A stretch of 64,000 bases of DNA. It comes from Piscicola geometra. Lineage: Eukaryota > Annelida > Clitellata > Hirudinida > Piscicolidae. The stretch is taken from NCBI GenBank assembly GCA_943735955.1, contig OX030962.1:2835110-2899109 (forward strand), given 5' to 3'. Of this stretch, positions 34,532 through 57,167 are shown in pieces (position 1 is the stretch's first letter; every line of letters starts with the position of its first letter). The position numbers and the translations under genes were made by a program. Under the pieces are notes generated by a model that did not search any database, was not told the origin of the DNA, and was given only the letters and a program-made list of their open reading frames with translations.

Positions 34532-36592
34532 TCTTTTTAAATCAACTAATAATATTTGTATCGCCAATACATTTTATACAAAAAATTGTTCATACTCGAT
34601 ATTAATACTTTTTTATTCCCATTATACAATTACTTTTCTATTTGCAGAAGAGCAATAGCTATTTAGTTACATTGTGGGCAGCCCCATGAGAAGAGGGGGA
34701 ATGAAACATTATCTAAAACCTTTGAAAAAATCCTACTTCAAGAAAAAAAACTGTAAGTCTGTAATTTACGCGAAAAAAATAAATACAAAATATATTTATA
34801 TATATTCAACGTTAAATAATCCACTTTGGTTTCACTGATGCCGATGAAAAACTGGATAATTTTTTTGAAATATATTAACAAATCAAGCCCCCGGCTTTTG
34901 TTTTCTAAACAAACGGTTTATTTTACAATTAAAACTGAATAAAACTGATTTAAGTTTTTAATTTTCAAAATATATAATATATTCATACGTTTGTTTATTC
35001 AATCCTTTGTTTATTCATTCAACTGATAATTTTTTCTTATTTTCTTTTGTTTTTTTAATTGATTTATTAAAATTTATCCAGTGCAACCACCTAGTTTAAA
35101 TTAAAATTTCAAGTTTCTGACTAAACAGGCATTTAAGAAGGTTATTCAGTATTTACTTTTTTTATAGTTCATTATTATTTTTTTAACAATCATTACGGGT
35201 TATGCTCAAGATTATTATTTTCTTTTGTGTTAAGATTCACATTTTTTTATTGACAAGTACAAAACTGATTTTGTTTAAATATAATTTTTTCAAATATATT
35301 AATTGCCATTTTTTTTATTTCCTATATAAATCTTTTTGGACATTTTGTCGTGAAGCTTTGGGCCGTCGTTTTTCTCTCCCCCTCTAAAAATGCATTAGGT
35401 GCCCATGGGTTAAGCTTCAATTCGTTAATTTCTTAACCACTTATTTTTGATAAATTAAATTTAACTATTTACATATTTCAAAGATTTGCTTAAGCAAAGA
35501 CGGGCCCCATTTCTAGTGTATTACTGCATAAACAATCGGTTTTATGCCATGATTGACGATTACGCTCGTATCAAAAAAGGAGTTGAAAAAAACGTTTTTT
35601 AAAAATGTTGGAGTCCATATAAAGATGGACCCCCATGGTACTTAGAGAGGGGGGGGGATGACGGACTCTAGGACCCCCACAGGATCGCCGCTCGTGATAA
35701 ATGATACCTTTTTAATTCACTTAATAGGATTTTCTCAAATTCAAAATTCAAAAAAAGTTTTTTAGTATGAAAAGAATTTATGTCTACTTTTTTGTTGACT
35801 TGCAAATCTTTTCTTCCACATCACGCTTTTAAAGGCCATTTCAAAAGAATAATTTAAATTGAAAATTTTGAAAAGCAGCAAAATAAACGAGAAAAAGTTT
35901 TTTTACATAAATCAAAAGTTCAAGTTTTTAGTCCATCAATAATAAAATGATTAAATAACAAAGTAATGAGATAAAAAAAGTTTTTAATAGATTTATTAAA
36001 CCATTAAATGATATAATGACGGCTAATTAATTATTAATATTTTATTCAGTATCGTTTTCGAATACTTTACCACTCCATTACAGATTAAAATGAACATTTA
36101 AGTGACCAAAAAAGCGTAAAAAATAATTTAATAACAATTTGAAGTATTATAAATTCATAAATAGTTTGATGAAGATTTAAATTAATTTTAAAAGCACTAA
36201 ATGCTCAGTGGTATTATAGGGTGGACGCATTGAAAAAGATTTAAATATAAGTTTTTGATATTCTATTTATCTCTCTATTCATATGATGATAATGGTGATG
36301 ATGATGATAATGGTGTAATGGTGGGAGTGATGATTATCGTAGAGTTCAATGACGGTGTAGCGCTCACCGAATTAAATTCAAATTTGTGTGGCGGTGAATG
36401 AATTGAAAGAAGGAGGCTGGGGTTAGAGTGAATTCAAGAATGTCGTAAATGCGATTACTTTATAATTGGATAATCAAAAGATAATTTAATTAAATAAATA
36501 AAAATTATATACTACTTGAAAAATTGTAAAAATAAAAATAAAAAAATTAATTAATTAATGGAATTCTTATAAAACTCGGCGCTTCAAAATTA
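34532..36592. other. Intergenic AT-rich stretch
   Basis: No gene is supported. A G-rich block (35630-35695) contains a likely interspersed-repeat end. A short ATGATG run is at 36283-36316. Confidence 0.7.
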
Positions 36593-37651
36593 TTACAAAT
36601 CGTCTTCGCCGTTAGAAAATAAAGCGCCTGTCGATTCAGCGCCTTCCTTGCCATCCCTAACTCCCCTATTATCACTACCATTGCTGATTTGATCGGTGCC
36701 ATCTTTGGGATTATAATTATTCTTATCGGCGATATTATTGTTTTTATTATTATTATTATGATTTTTGTCATCCATTTCCTGGTCAGCCACTTCCTCACGT
36801 TTGCTTTCCCCCTGCTTCCCGTCATCACCACCACCCTCACCAGCTTCATTATTGTTGTTATTTCTATTTTTATTGTTAGTATTACTCATAACGACATTTT
36901 TTGCCTTTTTAACTTTATTATTATTATCATTATCACCACCAGCGCTAACACCACCATCATCATTACCACCACCATCGCCACCATCACCAGCACCACCAAC
37001 TGCTCCTGAATCATCATCGTCATCATTATTATTACTACTCGTGACGTCATTCTGGTGCTCCTTTGTGATTGGCTGCTGCTGCTGACCAGGGGTCAAGGCC
37101 ACTTTTCCCGCCACCACCCTCTTCTGTCGATCCATCTTCCGGAAAAAGGTTATCTCCTGTTGCAGTGGTGATGATGAAGATGTGGTGGTGATGATGATGG
37201 TGGGATGACGATGATAATGGGGGTGGGATGATGATGATGATGATGGTGGATGGGGTGGTGGTGATGATGAATCTGATATTGATGACTCACTTGCTGCTTG
37301 AAATACCTTCTGTCCTCCTCATCCACCAGTAGCAAGTTGATGTAGTACCTGGTGATGATGATGATGATGATGATGATAACGATGATGATGAAGATTATGA
37401 TGATGAAGATGATGAAGATGGTGATAATAGTAACGTTGATAATGATGATGGAGATGGTATTGATGATAATGATGATGAAGGTGATGATAACGATTAAAAT
37501 GATGATGGCGATGATGATGATGGCGATGATGATGGTGATGATGATGATGGCGATGACGCCTGCACCTGACGGAGAACTTCTTGTTGATGTCTTTCATGGT
37601 GGGAGTGAGGTCGTACCCGCTCAGGAAGAGACGGATCGGTATCGACTCTCC

Positions 37652-37682
<31 letters not shown>

Positions 37683-38904
37683 GATTGTTGTGATGATGAT
37701 GATGATGATGATGAAGATGGTGGTTGTGATGATGACGATGATGGTTGTGATGGTGATGATGATGATGGTTGTGATGATGATGATGATGATGAAGATGATG
37801 GTTGTGATGCTGATGAAGATAAGGGTGGTTATGATGGTGGTGGCGATGATTGTGATGATGATGGTGGTGGAAGGTTGTTGATGATGTTGATAATGAAAGG
37901 CTAGTGATGATGATGGTGTTAAAAGGTTGTCGTTGATAATGATGATTACAGAGTGATTATCAATCAATACGATTAAAGAAAAGAAAAAAATAAAAAAATA
38001 AAATGTATTATTGCCAAAAAAATAGATTAATTCAGAGCACCCCTGACAGGAAGGCCATCCATGATTTCGAACTTGGTGATCACCTCGTTGTCCACGAGGG
38101 AGTTTGCCTCTGGTGGTGGTGGTGGTGTGTTGGAGGGGGGGGGTGTTAGTTTAGCGAGGGGAGGTAGGGAGGTAGATTGATGATGATGGAGGGGGGTGGG
38201 TAGGTAGATGATGGTAAGGGGAGAGAAGCAAGGTGGAAATTGAAAGTGGTGAGGGGAGAGGAGGAAGAGGGTAGTGGTGATTAATGGTGAGTAGGGTGGA
38301 GATGGGTGGTGCATTGGTGTTTGTTTGAATGGTTAAATTAAAAGTAAACAAAGAAATAATGTAAAATAAAATGTTTACAAAATAAGAAAACTAAGAATCA
38401 TGAGAACTAAAGATACAAAAGATGCATGCTTAAATATGGAAACCACTACGATGACATCACCACAACTTGATAAACAAAAGGTCATCCCCTCTCCCCTTTC
38501 TCCTTCTCTCCCTTTTCTTCTCCTTCTTTTCGTCCCCTCCCTCTCCCTCCTTCCTTCTCTTCTCTCCCCCCTTCTCCCATCTCATCACCTTTTCCTCTCC
38601 CTCTCTCAATCTCTTCCCCATCCTTCTTTTCCTCCATCCCATCCCCTCACCACTCATCCCTCTTTTTCCACATCCCTATCCCCTCTTTCTTCACCGCCCC
38701 CTCATCATCCTCCCCTCCCTCTCCTCTTGCCCTCACCCTCCCCCCCTCCTCAAACCCCTCCCTCCCCATCCTGCAGACAGCACCTGATCCGACAGACTCC
38801 CTCTTAATGATCTGGATGTCCATGTGCTTAATCTTTAAGCGGACCAGTATAAAGTAAATCTTGCCCACTATCACGTCCTTAAGGTAGTACCTATGAAGTA
38901 GTAT

Positions 38905-38947
<43 letters not shown>

Positions 38948-38948
38948 G

Positions 38949-39009
<61 letters not shown>

Positions 39010-39048
39010 TAGTAGTAGTGGTGGTAGAAGTATTAGTAGTAGTAGTAA

Positions 39049-39117
<69 letters not shown>

Positions 39118-39128
39118 TAGTAGTAGTG

Positions 39129-39210
<82 letters not shown>

Positions 39211-39221
39211 TAGTAGTAGTG

Positions 39222-39294
<73 letters not shown>

Positions 39295-39305
39295 TAGTAG
39301 TAGTG

Positions 39306-39366
<61 letters not shown>

Positions 39367-39377
39367 TAGTAGTAGTG

Positions 39378-39476
<99 letters not shown>

Positions 39477-42400
39477 AGAGTTGGAGTGATTAAAATAAAA
39501 TCAATGATGAACTAAAATGTAAAAAAATAATCCTTAAATAAATGTCGGTAAGGTTTAATAAGCAAACATTCATTAAAAGAATTCGAAAAATGATTTATAA
39601 AAGCAATGCAAAAACTGGAAAAAATTAGAAGAAAAAAAAAACAAAAAAAAACAAAAAAAACAAAAGCGGAAAAAATAGAATTACTGAGGATAAAACGCTT
39701 CAATAAAGACACGAGAAAATGGGGATGGATGGATGGATGGGGAGTGCTTTAAGTTTGAATCTTTTTTTCCTTCACTCACACCCTTCCATACATCTCTCAC
39801 GCTACCACCACTACAGGAAATACTTTTGGCTTTACAACCATGCAGCCACCATTACTAATAGCTATTCACAGCTACCACAACCACTACTACTATCACAACC
39901 ACTACTACTACCACAATCACAACCATAACCACTAATACTACTATCACAACCACCACTACTACTACCACTATTGCCAAAGCCATTACTACAACCACAATTC
40001 CTACTACTACCAACACCACAACCACAACAACAACCGCCACTACCACATCACAACCACTACTGAAACCACAATCACTATAATCAGAACCACCACAACCACT
40101 ACTACTACTACTACTACCACTACTACTACCACCACCACAACCACTACTACTACTACTACTACCACTACTACTACCATCACCACAACCACTACTACTACCA
40201 TAACCACCTGGCGACGCGTCGGCCATTTCGTTGCGAATGATAGTGATCTCCATCAGTCTGACCTTCAACCTCACCAACAGGAAGTGGATCTTACCTACTA
40301 TGACGTCATTCAGGTCGTACCTTCGTGACGTAATCGTCATGGGTGTAGCAGTTGTTGTTGTTGTTGTTGTCCACGATTGTATGTATGTTTGTGTGTACGT
40401 TTTTTTGGTTTGAATTGTTTTTTTGTGTGTTTATTTGTTTGTTTGTGCATTTGTTTTTGCTTTTTTGTGCCTTTGTCTATTTGTATGTTTACTTTTTTGC
40501 GTGTTTTTTGTTTGTTTGATGTTTATTTGTATTTTTGTTGTTCATTTGTATGTTTGGAGAGAAAGAAAATGAAGAATTGAAGATGAGAAGAGCGTGGGAT
40601 GAGAATGATGGATGGAAGAAAGAGGACGTTATCAAAAAAGTCAGCAGAAAGGAGAAGAAGAAACATGAGGGCGTAAGAAGGCAACAAGATGGACGCCAGA
40701 AGGTTTCATTAGCAGACGAACATTTAGGGACATCCACGCATTCATTCACCACTCCTTTCTTTTCTAGTTCTCCCACCATCTCTCTAACCACCTCCTTTCT
40801 TAACCAACTCCCCAACCCACGCCCACCTTCAACCATTCCTTCTCCTCTTCGACTGCATATTTACCTCTCCTCCCTGTTTCAACCACCTTCCACCTCCTAC
40901 AACCCTCAAACACACTCAACCCCCTCCACCCCCTCAAACCCCACCTCCACCCACTCAACACCCCACCCCCAAACCACCCCTCCACCCACTCAACACCCCA
41001 CCCCTCCACCCACTCAACACCTCACCCCCAAACCACCCCTCCACCCACTCAACACCCCACCCCCAAACCACCCACTCAACACCCCACCCCCAAACCACCC
41101 CTCCACCCACTCAACACCCCACCCCCAAACCACCCCTCCACCCACTCAACACCCCACCCCCTAACCACCCCTCCACCCACTCAACACCCTACCCCCAAAC
41201 CACCCCTCCACCCACTCAACACCCTACCCCCAAACCACCCCTCCACCCACTCAACACCCCACCCCCAAACCACCCCTCCACCCACTCAACACCCCACCCC
41301 CAAACCACCCCTCCACCCACTCAACACCCCACCCCTCCACCCACTCAACACCCCACCCTCAAACCACCCCTCCACCCACTCAACAACCCACCCCCAAACC
41401 ACCCCTCCACCCACTCAACACCCCACCCCCAAACCACCCCTCCACCCACTCAACACCCCACCCCCAAACCACCCCTCCACCCACTCAACACCCCACCCCC
41501 AAACCACCCCTCCACCCACTCAACACCCCACCCCCAAACCACCCCTCCACCCACTTTGACTTGTTGTATTCGAATTCGATGTGTAGGCATTCCTCGATAC
41601 CAACCTCCATCTTTATCGAAGTGTTCGTCTCCGGGTACTGAGCCAGCGTGTGCACCGTCAGTGGAATCTGGTGTGGGGGGGGTGGGGGAGGGGGGGGATT
41701 ATGACTGTGGTGGGGGTGGGAGAGGGGAGTGGGGAGAGTGGTGTGTTGAGTGGTGGGTGTAGTGTGTAGTGATGGGGGAGTGGTGGTGTGGTAAAGGAAG
41801 GTGGATGGAGAGTGGTGAAAGTGATGGTGATGATGATAGTGATGGTGTTGATGATAATGATGGTGATGATGATAATGATGGTGATGATGATAATGATGGT
41901 GATGATGATAGTGATGGTGTTGATGATAATGATGGCGGTTCCACTCACTTCTTTGACGGCATCAGACAAGCGCTTGACGACTGTCACTCGCAAGAAGTAA
42001 CTGAGATAATTAGGAATGAGATAATTGGCTTAATTGAACATTTAACTCAATTAATTTGATTGAACAATTTAAACAAATTGAAGAATTTATTAAATACATT
42101 ATTTTCGAATAACAGATCTATCCAGAGTTCAGGCAAACTAGCCCCTCTCCACACCCCCCCCCCCCCACACACCACCTGAAACCCCACCCCCCCACCTGCA
42201 CCCCCTCCCACCACCCACCTGAGCTTGGCATTGGTTCCCTGGTATGACTCGTACGGCTTTTCCACCTGGATGAACTCAAATGGGAAGCTGGTGTTCTGGA
42301 TCAACTCGCCGGGATTGGCCAGCTCACGGACCAATGAGGTGAATTCGTGGCGATTGTTCTTGTAGTTAAAGAGCTCTGATTGGTGAGATAGGAGGCAATG

Positions 42401-43205
42401 GGTGGGGCTTGGGGTTGGTGGATTTGTCTAATTGGGTGGAGATCAAATGAAGGTAATTTTAACATAAAAGAGGGTTTTACTTTTTATTTTCAATAATTTA
42501 ATTTGTCTCATGCTTATTGAATACTCATTGAAAAATGAAAAAGTTAGTTTCATCATTTACATTAATATAAATAAACCCAGAACACACCCTTAAACACCCA
42601 CACAATATCGCACACCATATATAATATAATACATAATGCCATACACTGCCTCACCGATCTGGCCAATGAACTCAATCTTGATGCCCTGGTGGTCCAATCG
42701 CGTGCCTGCCTTCTTGAAGGTCAAGTTCACCTGAGGTCGATGATGACGTCATGATGACCTAGTTTTTATTGTATGGTTAATGATAAATTTGAAAATAAGG
42801 TTTCACATTAATGGGCATTGTTGATTATTTCATGTTTAAATAAAATTATTTAGTGTCTTTGTGGTTAATTCAGATTCAAGATTAGCATGAAAAAGTTTTG
42901 AAACAAAATTTAATGAAGGGTCTTCACTTTTCCAGAGACTGTTTCTCCATCATAATACACATACTGGCTTTCCTTTTTCACATCCTCACTTTTCACTTCT
43001 GTCTTTTTGCGAGTTTCTTGGCCATCTAGATACACACTCAACTCGAAGTTGTTTGAGAATAAAAAATTCTGAAAATAAAAAGTGTCAAATTAAGTTTCAA
43101 CTACATTAAAGAGTGTCATATGATACTGTATTAATCTAATAAAATGACAATAAGTTTAAAAATTGGATTCATTTTTATAGTTGAAATTATTTTTAAACTC
43201 ACCAT
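36593..43205 (-). CDS. Vps26: VPS26 retromer subunit
   Basis: VPS26 is the arrestin-fold cargo-binding subunit of retromer on endosomes. Minus-strand exons: 43203-43205 (just the ATG, donor gtgagt), 42928-43068, 42655-42730, 42219-42375, 41949-42000, 41555-41667, then either 40208-40320 or 38784-38890, then 38041-38109, 37566-37650, 37291-37348 and 36593-37156. Phases join, giving 477 codons with stop using the first alternative, or 475 with the second. Hallmarks include YYDGETVSGK, ELANPGELIQNTSFPFEF, VEKPYESY, MEVGIEECLHIEFEYNKSK, KFEIMDGLPVRG, ESIPIRLFLSGYDLTPTMKD and LLLVDEEDRRYFKQQ. The first 290 or so residues align along the whole family. The last exon adds about 165 residues rich in Asp, Gly and Asn, where other VPS26 proteins have a short tail. 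Confidence 0.93.
37170..37880. repeat. (GAT)n tracts around the last VPS26 exons
   Basis: GATGATG-type triplets fill the short introns at 37170-37270, 37352-37560 and 37651-37880 between exons. In the transcript they read CAUCAU and supply the sequence just before the acceptors. Confidence 0.9.
38110..38783. repeat. Pyrimidine- and purine-rich tracts in VPS26 intron
   Basis: Bases 38120-38300 are G/A-rich and 38480-38775 are almost pure C/T on the plus strand. They could pair with each other in part. No exon is seen in them. Confidence 0.7.
38784..38890 (-). other. VPS26 alternative exon, copy B (107 bp)
   Basis: This is the second version of the same segment, encoding YYLKDVIVGKIYFILVRLKI, then KHMDIQIIKRESVGS. 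It has the same phases as copy A and lies 1.3 kb further along the transcript. It is closer to the family consensus (HLKDVIVGKIYFLLVRIKI in vertebrates). Its acceptor (cttcatag|G) is preceded directly by the ACT repeat. Confidence 0.87.
38896..39476. repeat. (AGT)n array next to VPS26 exon B
   Basis: About 580 bp of AGT triplets, with GTGGTAGTAGTAGTGGTGGT-type interruptions at repeating intervals, which point to higher-order duplication. In the transcript it reads (ACU)n and runs to within about 6 bases of the exon B acceptor. Confidence 0.95.
39830..40205. repeat. (ACT/CCA)n array next to VPS26 exon A
   Basis: Imperfect ACT, CTA and CCACAA triplets. In the transcript it reads GUAGUAGUGGUUGUGG-like and begins within about 5 bases of the exon A donor. 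It is complementary to 38896-39476. The spacer 39477-39829 is AT-rich plus a short GATG run. Confidence 0.9.
40208..40320 (-). other. VPS26 alternative exon, copy A (113 bp)
   Basis: This is one of two versions of the VPS26 segment that follows KSK. It encodes YDLNDVIVGKIHFLLVRLKV, then a second half with MEITIIRNEMADASP. The acceptor is cacgaag|G and the donor CCAG|gtggtt. It enters at phase 2 and leaves at phase 1. It is the more diverged copy, for example RLMEI where VPS26 usually has QHMEL. Confidence 0.85.
40915..41550. repeat. 35-bp minisatellite in VPS26 intron
   Basis: About 17 copies of a 35-bp unit containing ACCACCCCTCCACCCACTCA, some shortened. It lies between the exon ending in KSK (41555) and exon A, and reaches to within a few bases of the donor at 41555. 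Confidence 0.9.
41690..41940. repeat. G-rich and (GATGGT)n repeats in VPS26 intron
   Basis: A G/T-rich stretch (41675-41815) is followed by GATGGTGATGATGATAATGA repeats (41820-41940), between the exons at 41555-41667 and 41949-42000. Confidence 0.85.
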
Positions 43206-43749
43206 TTTATATCAGATTTTGAACGTTAGAAGTCATTAAGGGAAAAATGAGTTCACGGCTAATTAAAGGTTTAAGTGTTAAATTAGAAAAAAATGAAAAA
43301 TCATTTAACTTTACTTTTAATAAAGCTTTTTCTGAAGCAAAATTATATGCACAAATTTAAAGAATTAAATCGAAACCATTCAAGAATTATTGTAAGAATC
43401 AACATTGACTGTTTTTTTCCCGTGAAACGCCTCCTACCATTAATTAAGTTAAAATATAAAATTACTTTTTATTTATTTAAAGAGTTATAATTTCTAAATA
43501 TTTTGTTAAAAATTTATTATTCAAAACTTGGTTGGAATAATATTTAAATATTTCTTAACGTAATATTTTGACTAAAATTTAAAGTAATTTAAATTTAAAT
43601 TTCCGGTGCCCGAATAAACATTTGTATTTAAATAAATTTATCTAAATTTAAAAATTCAAATATTTGAGCGATTTGCTTTGACCACAAAATACACTTTTAG
43701 CTTTCTCCAAATTGGTTAAAAAGATCCTAAATTATAAATCCCATTCAAA
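43206..43749. promoter_or_regulatory. Divergent promoter region between Vps26 and Tent4
   Basis: The two initiator ATGs face away from each other across 544 bp of AT-rich sequence. Both genes are housekeeping types, so a shared bidirectional promoter is plausible. No specific motif is claimed. TENT4 may have upstream untranslated exons. Confidence 0.45.
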
Positions 43750-52572
<8,823 letters not shown>

Positions 52573-52714
52573 AATTCTTTCAAAATTGAATTCAAAACAG
52601 AATTTAGTTGGTTAATAACTGTTTTTTAAAGTTGCTTTTTATTTTTTAATGATTTTCTTTGTATTTATCAAGTGTAAATAGTATATAAAAAAGATTTTGA
52701 AAAATAATTTTAAA

Positions 52715-52734
52715 AATAAAAATCAAACAATAAA
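52715..52734 (+). terminator. Poly(A) signals of TENT4
   Basis: Two AATAAA hexamers (52715-52720 and 52729-52734) lie about 150 bases past the stop codon and are the likely polyadenylation signals. Confidence 0.55.
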
Positions 52735-53340
52735 AATCTGTTGATTTATATATTTATACAAAAATTGAATGAATTTATATATTTTTGATAGCAAGTGGTT
52801 TAAAAAATTCTTAAAAACACGTTTTGAATTTCGCACCTCAGAGTTTTTTAACTTTTAAAATGAAAATTAATAAATTAAAATTTTTAGAGATAAGAACTTT
52901 TAAATTTATTAATACAAATTAATAAACTTTTTTCATTAGAATTAATATAATTAATTAATTAGAGTAATTCATGGGCATTAGAGACTGATATTTTGGAGAA
53001 AAAAATCGACTTTTTAAATTTAAACATTATTTCATACTCTCTTCTCCTAATCAAAGTATTCTCTTCTCAGTGCATTTTAGATTTCATAATTGGTTTTTTT
53101 CGTATTTTGCATTTAATACTTTTCATAATTATTTTATAAACATTTTAATCTTGTATTTGAATGGCTTTGTCAGAGATACCTGGGTTGTTTATAGTTTGAC
53201 AAGGTTTCTAATTCTTATTGTTATTATTATTTTTATTATCTTTGTTATTATTATTTTCTATTAGTTTCAGTATCATCATCATCATCATCCTTGGCTCAAG
53301 CATTACATTCTTGTTTTTCGTTCAAATCAAAATATAATTT
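52735..53340. other. Intergenic AT-rich stretch
   Basis: No gene is visible between the TENT4 3' end and the large ACT array. Confidence 0.7.
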
Positions 53341-53351
53341 CTTTAAGACTG

Positions 53352-54284
<933 letters not shown>

Positions 54285-55790
54285 ACTCCACTTCTTTCCA
54301 CCTCCTCATTGAAATCATTCGAAAGAAAGAGCAGAGCTCCCAAATATTCATTGAATTCACAATAATTTATTTGTTTTTAATAGTTATTCTTTTCATCTTT
54401 AATTTTCAATATTTATAATTATTCTTGTTATGGGTATCATATTAATTATTTAAAAAATATTAATTATTTTTTTAATAATTATTATTATTATTACAATACA
54501 TTTGTATCGTACATTCACTCAAAGCTAAACGAATTGGCGAAGAACTGCTAGCCACAATGTCAAACCCTTACATGACCAATGTTTATAACTCATTTTCAAT
54601 CGTTACTTCTTAGGGGTTTTCATGTCAGAAACTGCCGTAGCAAAATATTCAGATATCTTTCAGCGTCATCTGAAATTGCTTGAAAGAAGAATAATTCGCT
54701 GAATAAAAAAAATAATTTTTTCATATAAAAAATAGCATATTTAAATGGAGAGTCTAACAGATTAGATAGTTTAAAAAATCAATTCCGCTTTCATTTTTCA
54801 CGCGCCACTGCTCTATCTTAAAAACTCAAGGCTGAAGCGTGAGCGACATTCAAACTAAGATGGATATATGCAATAAAGTCACCATAAAAAGTGTTTTTAT
54901 ACCAAGAAAATGTTGTTTTTATCGGTGAAAAAATATGTTATTTGAATGCCAAAAAAATGGTGCTAGACTCACATCGATACCACTAGGAAAAGGTAGTCTG
55001 AGCAAATTTTTTTCTGTTTTTTTTAAATTTCTGTTTTTGTGTTTTATTTTTAATTAAAATGAATTATTAAAATTTTATTGCGTTTAGAGTATATTTGAGA
55101 TTTATATAAAAGCTTTTTTATATTCAAAGTAAACTATTTCAAAAATACCGAAAAATTTTATAACTTTGCTTTTCATTTATAGCTTTTTCAGCAAAAAAAG
55201 AAGAAAAATATCAGTACTTTGACGAAAAAAAGAATCTAAAAATGACACCCACACACACGTGACCACCATGGAAGAACACCCAAGAAGTCGACTGGAATAA
55301 ATCACAATCTGTGAACACGAAGAACAAAATAACGCCTCATCCTTAAGGCTTTCTCAAGCCACTTTTTAAATCTCATCTGTTTTTTCTTTTTCAATAATTT
55401 TTTCTAATATTTTTTATTTTATTTAAATACTTTATTTTGTTATTTCTTATATTTACTGACAGTTTTTTTATTAAAAAACTGAGCAACTAAATAGAGAATA
55501 GACGCTATTATTTGTATATTTAAGATTCAAGATAAATTGGAAGTCCACTTACAGTTTCAGTTTAAATAAATTAATCTTACTTGGAAAATATCACACATAA
55601 ATAAAAGAATATTCAAATAAGAAAAAAAATAATATTTGATTTTAAGCTATTCGCTCCTTACAGAAACATTAAAACAATATAAATTGTACACCTTCAGTTC
55701 TTAAGTATAGTTTAAAGATATGACAAAACTGATTTTACTCCGTGCGTGTGTCACCAAAAAAGTGAATATTTACACACTAATTCTGTAAGG
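54285..55790. other. Intergenic AT-rich stretch
   Basis: No gene is supported. A less AT-rich patch at 54510-54670 is neither repetitive nor recognisable. Confidence 0.65.
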
Positions 55791-55796
55791 TTGTGG

Positions 55797-56520
55797 TAGT
55801 GTCACACACATACATACACAAAAAGCCATACATACACATACAAACAAACATCTCTCCTCCACACACAAACCCAACCTTAAACACACACACAAACATCCAT
55901 CCTTCCCCCCCACCCCCAAATACCCAAAATCACACGCATACCCTTCCTCTTTCCTCCACACACACACACATACACACACACACACAAACACACACACAAC
56001 AAAAAGGCCCCAAGACAAAGAATTGCACTTTGCAAGCGTTTCGACGGCCATATTGGTGTTTTATCGTTTGTACGATGTGGGTTGAGTGCACTAAAACACT
56101 CTGCGAGCCCCATCATCATCTCGCCATGCAGTGGGAATGCTCCTTCTTGGAATTCATAGGTCAGATATGCGAGATTCACTTTTTAAATTCCATTTTTCGA
56201 ACCATTAATTTCAGATTTTATTATTTTATCAATCCTTCTATTCATCCATCCATCTATCCATCCACTAATGCAAAAAACCACCCATATATTCATCCATTTG
56301 TTCATCCATCCATCTATCCATCCACAAATGCAAAAAATCACCCAAATATCCATCCATTTGTTCATCCATCCATCCAACCATCCATCCATCCATCCATCCG
56401 TCCATTCATCCATCCATCCATCCATCCATTCATCCATCCATCCATCCATCCATCCATCCATCCATTCATTCATCCACCCACCCATCCATCCATCCATCCA
56501 TCCATCCACCCATTCATCCA
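55797..56520. repeat. (CA)n and (CATC)n repeats
   Basis: CA-rich sequence at 55797-56000 and CATCCATCCATTCATC repeats at 56230-56520. Between them, 56030-56170 is complex sequence with short open frames that I cannot assign. Confidence 0.85.
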
Positions 56521-57167
56521 GTTTTCCCGGAATTTTACCAGAGGGTTTACATTCGCAGAAAACATTCTCCAACATTTTCAAACCATTTCAATAATATTCG
56601 CATTGAAATATTCTTCGGCAGAGTAAGTCACTAGCTGGTGAGTATTGAACTGTGCTGAGAGGGGTTCAATAAGGTTTCTCTACGAAGAACATATTCTCGA
56701 ATATTTCCCCATTGTAACGTGGTGGTGAAGATAATGGTGGTGAAGATGGTGGTGTGGACAGTTATGGCGTTTGTAGTGGTGCTGCTGCTAGTAGCAGTGA
56801 CCCACTTGTGGTGCATCACTGCATCCTTCATCACCAATCCACCTTTTTGATAGACTCTTTTCGATGAACCTTCCATTTAAGACCAGCCACGCCGTTACAA
56901 ACAGTCTGGTCTCTGGTGTGAAACCACAATGAACCAAGTGAAACAAACAACTACTTTTAATAATGAGGGAATTAACCACAAAAGAGCAAAGAGAAAAATA
57001 CAAATGCAATAGAAAAGGTTTAAATTGCAAGGAAGAAGAAAAAAAACGGAAAAAATATATTAAAAAGTTTGATAAAATGGAAATCTTTCCACGACATATG
57101 CAACTTCTACCCATAAGTTACAGCCCATAACTCACTGGAATAATTCATAGTTCATCTTTGCAGCTTC

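Noticed and set aside
38916..39515. 199-codon poly-Val frame
   Set aside because: It is the (AGT)n array in the VPS26 intron.
56788..57114. 108-codon minus frame with FVTAWLVLNGRFIEKSLSKR
   Set aside because: It has some non-repetitive protein-like sequence, but no family, splice site or partner exon supports it.
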